A DNA stretch of 64,000 bases from Niastella sp. (GCA_016710595.1 JADJVM010000008.1:806001-870000); one strand, 5' to 3'. Shown: positions 16,074 to 26,054, counted from the first letter of the stretch. Notes: a model not told the origin generated them from the sequence alone. Made by a program: numbers and translations.

Positions 16074-19000
16074 TTACTCAAACGTAAGATCTAAACCTAA
16101 GCCTCTTAATTCATGAACCAAAACATTGAACGATTCCGGAATGCCGGCCCTTGGTATATTTTCTCCCTTCACAATAGCCTCATATGTTTTAGCACGGCCA
16201 ATGATATCATCTGATTTTAAGGTTAATAATTCCTGTAAAATATTAGATGCCCCATAGGCTTCCAATGCCCATACTTCCATTTCACCAAAACGCTGTCCGC
16301 CAAATTGTGCTTTACCACCCAATGGTTGTTGTGTAATTAAACTGTATGGTCCAATAGAACGGGCATGCATTTTATCATCTACCATGTGGTGCAACTTGAT
16401 CATATAAATAATGCCCACGGTTGCTTTTTGATCGAAGCGATCGCCGGTTTCACCATCATATAAATAAGTATGGCCAAATTTTGGCAAGCCTGCAGTATTG
16501 ATATTTTCATCTATCTCTTCTACAGTAGCCCCATCAAAAATTGGGGTCGCAAATTTTACACCCAGTTTTTCTCCTGCCCATCCCAATACGGTTTCATAAA
16601 TCTGGCCCAGGTTCATACGGCTTGGTACACCCAATGGGTTCAGTACAATATCTACCGGTGTTCCATCTTCCAGGAAAGGCATATCTTCCTGGCGCACAAT
16701 TTTTGCAACAATACCTTTGTTACCATGGCGCCCTGCCATTTTATCGCCTACTTTAAGTTTGCGTTTTACGGCTAAGTAAACTTTGGCTAATTTCAATACA
16801 CCTGCAGGTAGTTCATCCCCAATAGAGATATTGAATTTTTCTCTTTTAAATCGGCCTAATTCTTCATTGAATTTAATGTTGTAGTTATGCAACAGAACAT
16901 TTATAAGGTTATCCGTTTTAACATCGCCACTCCATCCTAAAGGATTTACATTGGCAATATCAAGATTTGCCAGGTTTTTAGCATTAAACTTCACACCTTT
17001 AGCGACGAGTATTTCACCAAAATTATTGGATACACCCTGGCTGGTTTTATCTTTTAGTAAAGTTTGTAATTTGTGTTGCAGCAGGTCCATGAGTGTTTTC
17101 TCATTGTCCTCATGCATTTTTTCAATTTTTTCAATTTGTGCTTTCTCTCTTACTTTAGCATTCTTGTCTTTCTTAGCACGTTGAAATAATTTTTTATCAA
17201 TAACCACCCCTTCTGTTCCGCTTGGTGCTTTTAAAGATGCATCTTTGGCATCGCCGGCTTTATCTCCAAAAATTGCACGAAGCAGTTTTTCTTCCGGTGT
17301 AGGATCACTTTCGCCTTTGGGCGTAATTTTACCAATAATAATATCGCCTTCTTTTATGGATGCACCAATACGGATGATACCATTTTGATCCAGGTCTTTG
17401 GTAGCTTCTTCGCTTACGTTTGGAATATCGGGTGTTAACTCTTCTTCACCCAGTTTAGTATCTCTAACTTCCGTTTCAAATTCGCTGATATGTATGGAGG
17501 TAAACAAATCTTCTTTTACCACTTTTTCTGAAATTACGATCGCATCTTCAAAGTTATAGCCTTTCCAGGGCATGAAAGCAACTTTAAGGTTACGGCCCAA
17601 TGCCAGTTCACCTCCTTTGGTTGCATAGCCTTCAGTTAAGAAATCGCCGGCAGCTACTTTTTGTCCTTTTACTACGGCAGGGCGAAGATTGATGCAGGTT
17701 TCCTGGTTGGTACGAACGAACTTCGTCAATTTGTACACCGTTAAATCATCTTCAAAGCTTACCAACTGCTGCGATTCATCTCTCTTATAACGAACATGTA
17801 TTTCATTGGCATCCACAAATTCTACCACACCATCACCATCAGCATGCACCTGTATCCTTGCATCCCTGGCTGCTTTGCCTTCTAAACCGGTACCTACGAT
17901 GGGTACTTCTGGTTTAATTAATGGTACCGCCTGGCGTTGCATGTTCGATCCCATCAAGGCACGGTTGGCATCATCATGTTCCAGGAACGGGATTAATGAA
18001 GCGCTTAACCCTACAATTTGATTGGGCGCCACATCCATATATTCTACTTCTTCTTTTGGAAGAATAGGGAAATCACCTGTTTGGCGGGATTTGATCATAT
18101 CTTCAATAAAGTTTCCTTTATCGTCAATATCAATATTTGCCTGGGCAATTTTTGCGGTATCTTCTTCTTCTGCACTCAGGAAGGTGATTTTTTTCATATC
18201 TACCTTTCCTTCATTCACTTTACGGTAAGGCGTTTCAATAAAGCCCATTTCATTGATCTTGGCATGTACACAAAGTGTAGAGATCAATCCAATGTTGGGT
18301 CCTTCCGGTGTTTCAATGGTACATAAACGGCCGTAATGGCTATAGTGAACGTCACGTACTTCAAAGCCTGCACGTTCCCTGCTTAAACCACCGGGTCCGA
18401 GCGCTGAAATACGACGTTTGTGTGTGATCTCACTTAACGGATTGGTTTGATCTAAGAATTGTGACAATTGAGAGGTCCCAAAAAATGAATTGATAACAGA
18501 AGAAAGTGTCCTTGCATTGATCAGATCAACAGGAGTAAATACTTCGTTATCCCTTACATTCATTCTTTCCCGGATGGTACGGGCCATACGGGCCAAACCA
18601 ACACCAAATTGAGCATATAATTGTTCGCCTACGGTACGTACCCTACGATTGCTTAAATGATCAATATCATCCACTTCACTTTTACCATTGGTTAATTGTA
18701 CCAGGGTTTTAATGATCGCAATAATATCATCTTTGGTCAGTACTTTTTTCTCAATTGGGAAATTTAATCCCAGTCGGCGGTTGATTTTATAACGGCCTAC
18801 TTCGCCAAGATCATAACGCTTATCGCTAAAGAATAATTTATCAATAATACCACGGGCAGTTTCATCATCGGGGGCATCTGCACCACGCAATTGTTTGTAG
18901 ATGTGCTGTACCGCTTCTATTTCACTATTGCTGGTATCTTTATTAAGGGTATTATATATAATAGCATAATCACCACTTACTTCTTCTTTTTGTATGAATA

Positions 19001-19883
19001 CGCTTTTTACTTCCATTTCAATGATGAGTGCTATGTTGGCTTCATCTAAAACGGTATCTCTTTCCAGGATCACTTCATTTCTTTCTAAAGAAACAACTTC
19101 ACCTGTATCTTCATCTACAAAATCTTCTACCCAGGTACGAAGTACACGGGCAGCCAGGCGTTTTCCAATATTTTTTTCCAGTGTTTTTTTATCGGCTTTC
19201 ACTTCATCGGCCATACCGAAAAGTTCAAGGATATCTTTATCAGTTTCATAACCAATAGAACGCAATAAAGTAGTAACCGGGAATTTTTTCTTACGATCAA
19301 TATATGCGAACATCACATTATTGATATCGGTAGCAAATTCCATCCAGGCGCCTTTAAAAGGGATTACCCGGGCAGAATAAATTTTTGTACCATTAGGATG
19401 TATGCTCTGACCAAAGAACACACCGGGCGAACGATGGAGCTGGCTTACTACTACCCTTTCGGCACCATTAATTACAAATGTACCACGGGGAGTCATATAC
19501 GGTATGTTTCCCAGGAACACATCCTGTACAATAGTTTGAAAATCCACATGCTCTTCATCATTACAGCTTAGCCGTAATTTTGCTTTTAAAGGCACTGCAT
19601 AAGTTAAGCCTCTTTCTATACATTCATCAATGGTGTAGCGAGGTGGATCAACGAAATAATCTAAAAATTCCAATACAAAAATGTTGCGGGTATCTGTAAT
19701 CGGAAAGTTTTCTTTAAACACACGGAAAAGCCCTTCCACATTACGTTTATCAGGCGTTGTTTCCAATTGAAAAAAATCTTTGAACGATTGAATCTGAATA
19801 CCGAGCAAGTCGGGTTGTTCCGCTACCAGTTCAACTTTACCGAAATTGATACGAGGAGCAGCTTTTGAAGTTGTTGCAGACAT
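16074..19883 (-). CDS. rpoB: DNA-directed RNA polymerase subunit beta
   Basis: 1269 residues with all core blocks. The rifampicin-binding region is DQTNPLSEITHKRRISALGPGG, with the Asp, His and Ser positions that usually mutate still wild type. IETPEGPNIGLI follows. GRHGNKGIV and the C-terminal GGQRFGEMEVWALEAYGA complete the match. The start ATG at 19883 begins MSATTSKAAPRINFGK, typical for Bacteroidota. A TACCTTTG promoter element lies about 77 bases upstream, so rpoBC has its own promoter. The ribosomal protein genes rplK, rplA, rplJ and rplL, usual upstream neighbours, are absent; a divergent esterase gene is there instead. Confidence 0.99.
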   Translation of the reverse strand: MSATTSKAAPRINFGKVELVAEQPDLLGIQIQSFKDFFQLETTPDKRNVEGLFRVFKENFPITDTRNIFVLEFLDYFVDPPRYTIDECIERGLTYAVPLKAKLRLSCNDEEHVDFQTIVQDVFLGNIPYMTPRGTFVINGAERVVVSQLHRSPGVFFGQSIHPNGTKIYSARVIPFKGAWMEFATDINNVMFAYIDRKKKFPVTTLLRSIGYETDKDILELFGMADEVKADKKTLEKNIGKRLAARVLRTWVEDFVDEDTGEVVSLERNEVILERDTVLDEANIALIIEMEVKSVFIQKEEVSGDYAIIYNTLNKDTSNSEIEAVQHIYKQLRGADAPDDETARGIIDKLFFSDKRYDLGEVGRYKINRRLGLNFPIEKKVLTKDDIIAIIKTLVQLTNGKSEVDDIDHLSNRRVRTVGEQLYAQFGVGLARMARTIRERMNVRDNEVFTPVDLINARTLSSVINSFFGTSQLSQFLDQTNPLSEITHKRRISALGPGGLSRERAGFEVRDVHYSHYGRLCTIETPEGPNIGLISTLCVHAKINEMGFIETPYRKVNEGKVDMKKITFLSAEEEDTAKIAQANIDIDDKGNFIEDMIKSRQTGDFPILPKEEVEYMDVAPNQIVGLSASLIPFLEHDDANRALMGSNMQRQAVPLIKPEVPIVGTGLEGKAARDARIQVHADGDGVVEFVDANEIHVRYKRDESQQLVSFEDDLTVYKLTKFVRTNQETCINLRPAVVKGQKVAAGDFLTEGYATKGGELALGRNLKVAFMPWKGYNFEDAIVISEKVVKEDLFTSIHISEFETEVRDTKLGEEELTPDIPNVSEEATKDLDQNGIIRIGASIKEGDIIIGKITPKGESDPTPEEKLLRAIFGDKAGDAKDASLKAPSGTEGVVIDKKLFQRAKKDKNAKVREKAQIEKIEKMHEDNEKTLMDLLQHKLQTLLKDKTSQGVSNNFGEILVAKGVKFNAKNLANLDIANVNPLGWSGDVKTDNLINVLLHNYNIKFNEELGRFKREKFNISIGDELPAGVLKLAKVYLAVKRKLKVGDKMAGRHGNKGIVAKIVRQEDMPFLEDGTPVDIVLNPLGVPSRMNLGQIYETVLGWAGEKLGVKFATPIFDGATVEEIDENINTAGLPKFGHTYLYDGETGDRFDQKATVGIIYMIKLHHMVDDKMHARSIGPYSLITQQPLGGKAQFGGQRFGEMEVWALEAYGASNILQELLTLKSDDIIGRAKTYEAIVKGENIPRAGIPESFNVLVHELRGLGLDLTFE

Positions 19884-19959
19884 ATTTTATATAAAACGTT
19901 TTATTGAGAAGGCCCTTTTTTGGAGCGGCAAATGCCACTAACCCAAAATTAAAGGAGGG

Positions 19960-19967
19960 CAAAGGTA
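19960..19967 (-). promoter_or_regulatory. -7 promoter element of rpoBC
   Basis: TACCTTTG on the minus strand fits TAnnTTTG and predicts a leader of about 65-75 bases before the rpoB ATG. A -33 match is unclear. Confidence 0.55.
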
Positions 19968-20168
19968 AGAAATATTCTTTAATAGAAAAGAATCAATTGA
20001 TTTTTTATCAGCATTTGGTAAGATTTTTGATAATTATTATAATTTAAAATTTATTTAATATATAAAAAACTGATAAATATTTATGCTAAATTGATAATAA
20101 TCCACAATTGTGAAAAACTTTAGGTATAAATAATATTTTGTACTACATCAAATAATCGCTGTGCATAA

Positions 20169-20176
20169 TACATTTG
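20169..20176 (+). promoter_or_regulatory. -7 promoter element of the T9SS esterase gene
   Basis: TACATTTG matches TAnnTTTG and lies 76 bases before the ATG at 20253. The sequence between it and the ATG holds no other element. Confidence 0.45.
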
Positions 20177-20252
20177 CGCAATCCTAACACTTTGCAAACT
20201 ATTACCTCGCCGGCAAGCATTAAAGATTTTTTATTTAATTAACTCCCAAAAA

Positions 20253-21614
20253 ATGAAATTTTCTATTCGTTTAGCAATTCTTGCTTTCTTACTGTTACCT
20301 GCTTTTTATGCGATAAGCCAAACACATACCCCCAAACCGGGTGTGAGTATTTGCTCAGGTTCTAATGGCTTTTATGAGTATTTGCCGCAGGGATATTGGA
20401 ATAATCCCAATGAAAAATTTCCGGTTATCCTATTTTTAACAGGCATTGGTGAACTTGGAAATGGTACTACTGATTTAAATAAAGTTTTAACCAATGGTAC
20501 GCCACGCCAAATAAATGTGGGCATTTTCCCAAATTCATTTAATGTGAATGGAGAAAATTTTAAGTTCATAGTTATTACGCCACAGTTTACATCAGGCATG
20601 TGGAGTGGGAATATTACAGAATGTTTTAACTATATAGAAACCCATTATAAAGTAGACATTAACAGGGTTTACTTAACCGGCCTTAGCATGGGCGGAGGTG
20701 CCTGCTGGGCTTATGCAGGAACCAGTAAAACGAATGCGGAAAGAATTGCAGCGCTTATTCCATGCGCAGGGGCTCAAGGGCCAAACCTGAGTTATGCCCT
20801 GAATATGGCAGCAGGTAATTTACCTGTACTGGCCACGCATAATGATAACGACCCTTCGGTACCATTAAGCTATACAAATTACTATGTAGATCATATTAAT
20901 GCAGCACCGGTACCGCCAACACCATTGGCCCGCAGGATCATTTTTCATCCTTCTATCCCTTTACATGAAGCATCCTGGACCACTTACGACCTGGATCTAA
21001 ACGCAAATGGACTGTACAATGATTCAATGAATGGAAAAAGAAATGTTTATGAGTGGATGCTGCAATTCAAGCGGAACTTCAATATTGTACCCGTAAATTT
21101 CACGGCATTTAATGCTACCAAAAATCAATCTAATACTTTATTACAATGGAGTACCAGCAATGAAGTAAACAGCCTTGGCTTTTCTATTGAAAGAAGTACT
21201 GATAACCGCAACTGGACGGCAATTGGTTTTGTGAACAGCAATGGTACTGCCGGAGGAAATTATAGTTTTACTGACATCGCCCCGGGCCGTGGCAAAATAT
21301 TTTATAGGATCAAGCAACAGGATAATACCGGTGAATATAAACTGAGCGAAATACGGTTTGTTGATTTTGGAAGTAAAGGCAGTATCCTCATTTACCCCAA
21401 TCCTGTAGCAAATGATATTCGCATAAATACCGATATTTTATTCGAAAATGCAAAATTGAATATTTATAATACACAGGGGCAACTTATGAAACAGGTGAAA
21501 CTCAATGGAACAGGCACCCTTATTATACCATTCAACAATATGCCAACAGGAAACTATGTGGCAGAAATTATTGAAAATAATAAAATTGAAAAACTGAGAT
21601 TTATAAAGAACTAA
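20253..21614 (+). CDS. Secreted CE1/PHB-depolymerase-like esterase with type IX secretion sorting domain
   Basis: 453 residues. The signal peptide (MKFSIRLAILAFLLLPAFYAISQ) leads into an alpha/beta-hydrolase. VILFLTGIGELGNG forms the oxyanion region, the nucleophile Ser145 sits in GLSMGGG, the acid lies in HNDNDPSVP near 196, and the histidine in PLHEASW near 238. A fibronectin-like segment follows from about 278 (NFTAFNATKNQSNTLLQWST). The last 75 residues are a type A T9SS sorting domain (ILIYPNPVAND, LNIYNTQGQLM, MPTGNYVAEI, LRFIKN). It should therefore cross the outer membrane and be released or anchored outside. Likely substrates are acylated plant polysaccharides or polyesters; which one is unknown. 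Confidence 0.88.
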   Translation: MKFSIRLAILAFLLLPAFYAISQTHTPKPGVSICSGSNGFYEYLPQGYWNNPNEKFPVILFLTGIGELGNGTTDLNKVLTNGTPRQINVGIFPNSFNVNGENFKFIVITPQFTSGMWSGNITECFNYIETHYKVDINRVYLTGLSMGGGACWAYAGTSKTNAERIAALIPCAGAQGPNLSYALNMAAGNLPVLATHNDNDPSVPLSYTNYYVDHINAAPVPPTPLARRIIFHPSIPLHEASWTTYDLDLNANGLYNDSMNGKRNVYEWMLQFKRNFNIVPVNFTAFNATKNQSNTLLQWSTSNEVNSLGFSIERSTDNRNWTAIGFVNSNGTAGGNYSFTDIAPGRGKIFYRIKQQDNTGEYKLSEIRFVDFGSKGSILIYPNPVANDIRINTDILFENAKLNIYNTQGQLMKQVKLNGTGTLIIPFNNMPTGNYVAEIIENNKIEKLRFIKN

Positions 21615-21647
21615 AAAAGGCATACAATATCTACTGTTAAAGCTGTA

Positions 21648-21679
21648 AAGAGGATCGTTTATACCATCCTCTTTTTTTA
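21648..21679 (+). terminator. Rho-independent terminator after the T9SS esterase
   Basis: A 9-bp stem AAAGAGGAT/ATCCTCTTT (21648-21656 with 21667-21675), a 10-base loop and a run of T residues. Confidence 0.82.
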
Positions 21680-21738
21680 TGCATTTATGAAATACGGAGA
21701 TTCGCACATACTGCCTGTGAGGTACCATATTTATTATT

Positions 21739-21746
21739 TAAATTTG
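21739..21746 (+). promoter_or_regulatory. -7 promoter element of the radical SAM gene
   Basis: TAAATTTG matches TAnnTTTG and ends 32 bases before the ATG at 21779, after the esterase terminator. It defines a separate transcription unit. Confidence 0.55.
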
Positions 21747-21778
21747 CAGTTAGTCATCTGTAATTTTTTTACATAAAA

Positions 21779-22864
21779 ATGAACACGAAATACCTACGGT
21801 ATAAATTATTTAACACACCGCTCTCTGAATATTATGCCAGGGTAAAAACAGGATATAAGCATTATATACAAAACTACCCTACCACTATTTTACTCCAAAC
21901 AGTAACAGCCTGCAATCTCCCATGTACCCATTGCTTTATCAATAATTTTGGAAAAGAAATTGTGGATGGTAAGAAGAATATCATGGTAATGAAAGATTTT
22001 AACATGTTACTTGGCAAAATTGAAAAAGCAGTAAAACATGCTGAGTATATGAACTTCTCCAGTTTTGAAGCGCTGTTAAATAAGCATTTATTTGAAATGA
22101 TGGAAGCCGTTCTCGCCATCAATCCAAAAATGAAGTTCCCATTCTTATCAAATGCCATGTTGCTTACGCCTGAAAATATTGCCAAATTGAAAAAAATGCC
22201 CATCACTGAAATTAATATTTCACTTGATGGTTTAAGAAAAGAAACGGTTGAAGCATTTAAAACGGGAGTAGATCATTCAAAAATATTAGAAGCCTTTCGC
22301 AACCTGGAAAAAGAAGGGATGATTGATAAAGTAGCAGTAACATTTGTTGCCCATAAGCAAAACATTGGCGAATTACCGGATTATGTTGATTTTGTACATA
22401 GCCTGAATATAAAAAGAATTTATGTAAATAATTTAATGTCGTTTACAGGCTTACACAAAGGGCGTTATTTGTATTCGCCTACCGGGAATGCCTATGCTGA
22501 AAATATTTTTAAAGAAGCCGTGCAACGCATTCGCAAAAATGGAATGGAAATTTGGCTTCCCGGTATGATACCCGAAGTTACGGGCTGCACACAACCTGAA
22601 GTGTTATTCATTAATTACAATGGAGATGTTGCACCCTGCGATTACTTAGCCGTTTCTACTCCTTTTGAATATTTTGGAGATGTGCAAATCTCAAAACCGG
22701 TTATTTATGGCAATGTATATAAAGATGATGTGCTGGCTATTTACCGAAGTAAAAGAGCAGATGAATTTAGAAAAATGCATCGTGCCAATTCCCTGCCACC
22801 AGAATGTAGCCATTGTATTGACGGGTATGGATTAATGTGCAGCAAACGCAGGCTTTTCAAGTAA
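21779..22864 (+). CDS. Radical SAM protein with C-terminal SPASM-type domain
   Basis: 361 residues. The radical SAM cluster motif C-x3-C-x2-C is C45, C49 and C52 in ACNLPCTHC. ISLDGL, near residue 148, is the usual SAM-binding strand. The C-terminal part has CTQPEVLFINYNGDVAPCDYLA, a GNV turn, and CSHCIDGYGLMCSKR, which are the spaced cysteines of a SPASM/twitch auxiliary cluster. Such proteins modify peptides (RiPP maturases, anaerobic sulfatase maturation) or small molecules. No precursor peptide or sulfatase is adjacent. The next gene, 16 bp away, is a membrane acyltransferase, so the pair may act on a lipid or surface glycan. The substrate is unknown. Confidence 0.85.
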   Translation: MNTKYLRYKLFNTPLSEYYARVKTGYKHYIQNYPTTILLQTVTACNLPCTHCFINNFGKEIVDGKKNIMVMKDFNMLLGKIEKAVKHAEYMNFSSFEALLNKHLFEMMEAVLAINPKMKFPFLSNAMLLTPENIAKLKKMPITEINISLDGLRKETVEAFKTGVDHSKILEAFRNLEKEGMIDKVAVTFVAHKQNIGELPDYVDFVHSLNIKRIYVNNLMSFTGLHKGRYLYSPTGNAYAENIFKEAVQRIRKNGMEIWLPGMIPEVTGCTQPEVLFINYNGDVAPCDYLAVSTPFEYFGDVQISKPVIYGNVYKDDVLAIYRSKRADEFRKMHRANSLPPECSHCIDGYGLMCSKRRLFK

Positions 22865-22880
22865 AGCCGTATTTTTATAC

Positions 22881-23984
22881 ATGCCAAATAAAAACGATTC
22901 TTTTATTCCTGCACTTACGGGCATCCGGGCTATTGCTGCTTATTTCGTTTTTATACATCATTATAATTTTTTTACACCTGCCCGTTTTGGTAACAGGATC
23001 CACCTTTTCTTTTCTGAAATGCATGTAGGGGTTACCCTTTTTTTTGTTTTGAGCGGCCTCCTACTGTGTTTGCGGTATTACGACCAGGCCATTACCAGTA
23101 CCCGTAATTTTTATAATTATATGGTGAACCGGTTTGCCCGTATTTACCCGGTATTGTTCCTGGTGATGACGATCAATTTTATTGTTTACCAATCAAAAGA
23201 TGCATTTGCCCATCATGCGATAAACAATGGTTGGTTATATTATTTAGGATCACTTAGTTTTTTAAGGGGGTTCTTTGCAGGCTTTTATGATTTTTTTGTT
23301 GCCCAAAGTTGGTCGCTTACAGTAGAAGAGAGTTTTTATATTCTTTGCCCACTGATACTTTGGCTATGCCGAAGATCAAAATACAATCTTATTTACCTTC
23401 CCATTGGTTTTATAGGAATGGGCATCATGATTGTACATTTTGCCTCCAACAGCCTGCCTTATGGTTTCTTTACCGATTATCGCTTTCTTTTTAATTTCAC
23501 ATTCTTTGGCAGGTGTATTGAATTTTTTACAGGTATCGCATTAGCCATTTGGTATAAAAAAAATAAGCCCATTGCAAAACAAGCTGCCACGTTTACCTGG
23601 CTGGGTATTCTTGTAATAACGGCCTGCGTATTTGTGCTATCACTTTTACATAAGGGTAATTTATATGGTGATTATTTTCCCGGCGGCATTGTAATTAATA
23701 ACCTGATACTTCCAATTGCTGGGATTGCTGTTTTATATTGGGGATTGCTTTCAGAGAATAATTGGATCACAAGATTATTAGGATCTTCTTTGTTTGTGTT
23801 ATTGGGCAGGTCATCTTATATATTTTACTTAGTGCATGTAGGGATATTTACCGAATGGTTTTTTAAATACTTTAGCAAAAATCCAATTTTACTCTTCCTA
23901 TATCTCAATGTATTGTCTATCCTTATTTATAAACTTTACGAGCACCCGCTTAATAGTTGGTTGAAGAAAGTATTAAGAAAATAA
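22881..23984 (+). CDS. Acyltransferase family 3 membrane protein (O-acetyltransferase type)
   Basis: 367 residues with about ten transmembrane helices. The family opening IPALTGIRAIAAYFVFIHHYNFF holds the catalytic histidine pair. Further blocks are VGVTLFFVLSGLLL, NRFARIYPVLF and AQSWSLTVEESFYILCPLI. These proteins transfer acetyl or other acyl groups across the inner membrane onto O-antigen, exopolysaccharide or peptidoglycan sugars. The gene starts 16 bp after the radical SAM gene and is probably co-transcribed. It converges on the flippase gene with only 2 bp between the stops. Confidence 0.88.
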   Translation: MPNKNDSFIPALTGIRAIAAYFVFIHHYNFFTPARFGNRIHLFFSEMHVGVTLFFVLSGLLLCLRYYDQAITSTRNFYNYMVNRFARIYPVLFLVMTINFIVYQSKDAFAHHAINNGWLYYLGSLSFLRGFFAGFYDFFVAQSWSLTVEESFYILCPLILWLCRRSKYNLIYLPIGFIGMGIMIVHFASNSLPYGFFTDYRFLFNFTFFGRCIEFFTGIALAIWYKKNKPIAKQAATFTWLGILVITACVFVLSLLHKGNLYGDYFPGGIVINNLILPIAGIAVLYWGLLSENNWITRLLGSSLFVLLGRSSYIFYLVHVGIFTEWFFKYFSKNPILLFLYLNVLSILIYKLYEHPLNSWLKKVLRK

Positions 23985-23986
23985 GA

Positions 23987-25267
23987 TTACAAATGAGAGG
24001 TCATTCTAAATTCTTCCAGGTCGCTCTTCTTAATAGCAAATAAACTTAATAAAGGAAGTGAAGATACTTTCATAAACCGAATGGATAAAACCAGCATGGC
24101 CGCAAAGTTTGCGATTGAGAATATAATTGCGGCAGCCATATAACCATATTCTTTTACCATTAATGCATCGCCTGATATCAATAATAAAAGACAAAGCAGG
24201 TTTGCTATTAAAATAATGCCCTGCTGATTTTTACCCTCAAAATAAGAGAGTAAGACCACGCTCATACTCATGCAAAAAATACCCGGCATACTGGCAATCA
24301 TGATACCATACACCAGCGTAAATTGCTGGCCCAGTAACCAGGGTAACATAAAACTCCCGGTAATTATTAAAGCAATAAATAAGATTAAAAAAAGCGCCGT
24401 CATTACCCGGCATAAATAACTTACTTTTTCTACAAAATTAGGCGGTGCCTGGATCGCATACGGAAATACCACACCTCCTAAGAGGCCGGGCAACACCAGT
24501 GCCATTTGGCCAATTTTTGCTGCCTGGACATAATTTCCCATTTCTATGCCGGTACAATATTTTTCTACAAAATAAAAATCAACACGGGTGATTAAAAAAA
24601 ACAAAATACTACTAATGAAACTTAGCCCGGAGTAACTAAACAAGCCTTTAAAAATAAGCCAGGAAAAATTTACCTGTTTAAAAAAATAAGCATGCCTGAT
24701 ATAAAACCAGGCAGCCTGTACCAATACCTGGCAAAGACAGGCCAAAGACATCACCGTAAAAATTTGTGCAGCCCAATCAATGGATTTTGACTGGGGGCCA
24801 AAATAAAAGATCGTAAAGAAAACTGTTTGCAAGCAAGTAAATATGGCTCCTATAAAATTGAGTGGCTTAAATAATTTCTGAGCATGATAAAAAGCATTGA
24901 TGTAGATTAACATCATATTGCTCACTACAAATACTACCGCCCAGCCTGTTTGAAATTGCAATGGAAATAAATGGGCGAAACGAAGCAGGTAATACGTAAC
25001 AAAGCCTTGTACAATGGCCAGTGGAAATAGCAGGTAAAATAAAACCGATGTACTATTTGGGTATCGCCCGCTTAAATAAGTGATACCGTTTTCGATACCC
25101 AACCGGAGCGCTGTAATAAGCAGCGTTAAAAATACAACCGCATAGAAGAACTTTCCACTTTCTTCTACACCCAGCAAACGAACAATAAGCAGGTTATTTA
25201 AAAAGGTGAATACCAGGCTTGCGGCTTTCCATGCCGTATTTTGTATAAGAGCCTGTTTTAATTTCAT
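23987..25267 (-). CDS. Polysaccharide flippase-like protein (MOP superfamily, Wzx/RfbX type)
   Basis: 426 residues, almost entirely hydrophobic, with about twelve helices. The opening LKQALIQNTAWKAASLVFTFLNNLLIVRLLG followed by GVEESGKFFYAV matches oligosaccharide flippases, which move undecaprenyl-linked glycans across the inner membrane. It is the last gene of a three-gene run after the GlmU-like gene and tpiA, with 8 bp between it and tpiA. No glycosyltransferases are adjacent, so the transported glycan is unknown. Confidence 0.83.
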   Translation of the reverse strand: MKLKQALIQNTAWKAASLVFTFLNNLLIVRLLGVEESGKFFYAVVFLTLLITALRLGIENGITYLSGRYPNSTSVLFYLLFPLAIVQGFVTYYLLRFAHLFPLQFQTGWAVVFVVSNMMLIYINAFYHAQKLFKPLNFIGAIFTCLQTVFFTIFYFGPQSKSIDWAAQIFTVMSLACLCQVLVQAAWFYIRHAYFFKQVNFSWLIFKGLFSYSGLSFISSILFFLITRVDFYFVEKYCTGIEMGNYVQAAKIGQMALVLPGLLGGVVFPYAIQAPPNFVEKVSYLCRVMTALFLILFIALIITGSFMLPWLLGQQFTLVYGIMIASMPGIFCMSMSVVLLSYFEGKNQQGIILIANLLCLLLLISGDALMVKEYGYMAAAIIFSIANFAAMLVLSIRFMKVSSLPLLSLFAIKKSDLEEFRMTSHL

Positions 25268-25275
25268 AGATTATC

Positions 25276-26049
25276 TTATGCCCCCGGCTTTAAACTTTCA
25301 ATAATAGAAATAAATTCTGAAGCAACCAGGCTGGCGCCGCCTACTAAGCCGCCATCCACATCCGGCTTACTAAAAATCTCAGATGCATTGGCAGCCTTTA
25401 CACTCCCGCCATAAAGTATAGAAACTGTATCTGCAGTTTCTATCCCGTATTGAGATGCTAATACCTGCCTGATGTGTGCGTGCATTTCCTGAGCCTGGCC
25501 GCTACTGGCAGTTTTACCGGTACCAATGGCCCAAATGGGTTCATAAGCAATAATAAAATTTTTCATTTGTGCATTACTTAAATGAAATAAGGACTCTTTT
25601 AATTGTTTTTCTACAAATTCATTTTGAGTGTTTGTTTCCCTGATGTGCAATGGCTCACCACAACAAAAAATGGGTTGTATGTTATGGGCAAGGGCAAGGT
25701 CAACTTTTGTTGCCAGTTGGCTGTGTGTTTCATGGTAATATTCCCTGCGCTCGCTATGGCCAATGATCACAAAAGGAATTGAAATACTTTGTAACATTTC
25801 TACGCTGGTTTCGCCGGTATATGCACCATTCAATTTATCTGCACAATTTTGAGCAGAAAGAAATAAGTTTTGATTTCCTGCAATTTTATTTTGCACCAAT
25901 ATTAAATATGGAAAAGGAACACCCAATATCACTTGCTGTCCTGCTTGTAAATGTGTAACCCCTGTGGCTAATGCTGTCGCCAATGTTTCAGCCTGGCTAG
26001 CGGTTAAATTCATTTTCCAGTTAGCTGCTGCTATTTGTTTTCGCATCAT
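25276..26049 (-). CDS. tpiA: Triosephosphate isomerase
   Basis: 257 residues. The catalytic set is complete: N and K in AANWKMNL at the N-terminus, His in IGHSERREYY near residue 98, and Glu in AYEPIWAIGTGKTAS near 170, which also starts the flexible loop 6. YGGSVKAANA and GGLVGGASL form the phosphate site. It interconverts dihydroxyacetone phosphate and glyceraldehyde 3-phosphate. Two ATGs occur in a row, so the start may be the first or second. It sits 5 bp after the GlmU-like gene and 8 bp before the flippase gene, an operon without an obvious shared pathway. Confidence 0.98.
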   Translation of the reverse strand: MMRKQIAAANWKMNLTASQAETLATALATGVTHLQAGQQVILGVPFPYLILVQNKIAGNQNLFLSAQNCADKLNGAYTGETSVEMLQSISIPFVIIGHSERREYYHETHSQLATKVDLALAHNIQPIFCCGEPLHIRETNTQNEFVEKQLKESLFHLSNAQMKNFIIAYEPIWAIGTGKTASSGQAQEMHAHIRQVLASQYGIETADTVSILYGGSVKAANASEIFSKPDVDGGLVGGASLVASEFISIIESLKPGA

Positions 26050-26054
26050 ATTAT

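Larger units (their letters stand above)
19884..20252. other. Divergent intergenic region between rpoB and the secreted esterase
   Basis: About 370 bases, extremely AT-rich in the middle (20030-20130). It contains one -7 element for each flanking gene, at 19960-19967 (minus) and 20169-20176 (plus). No small frame with a credible start, no ribosomal protein remnant and no terminator is visible. Confidence 0.6.
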
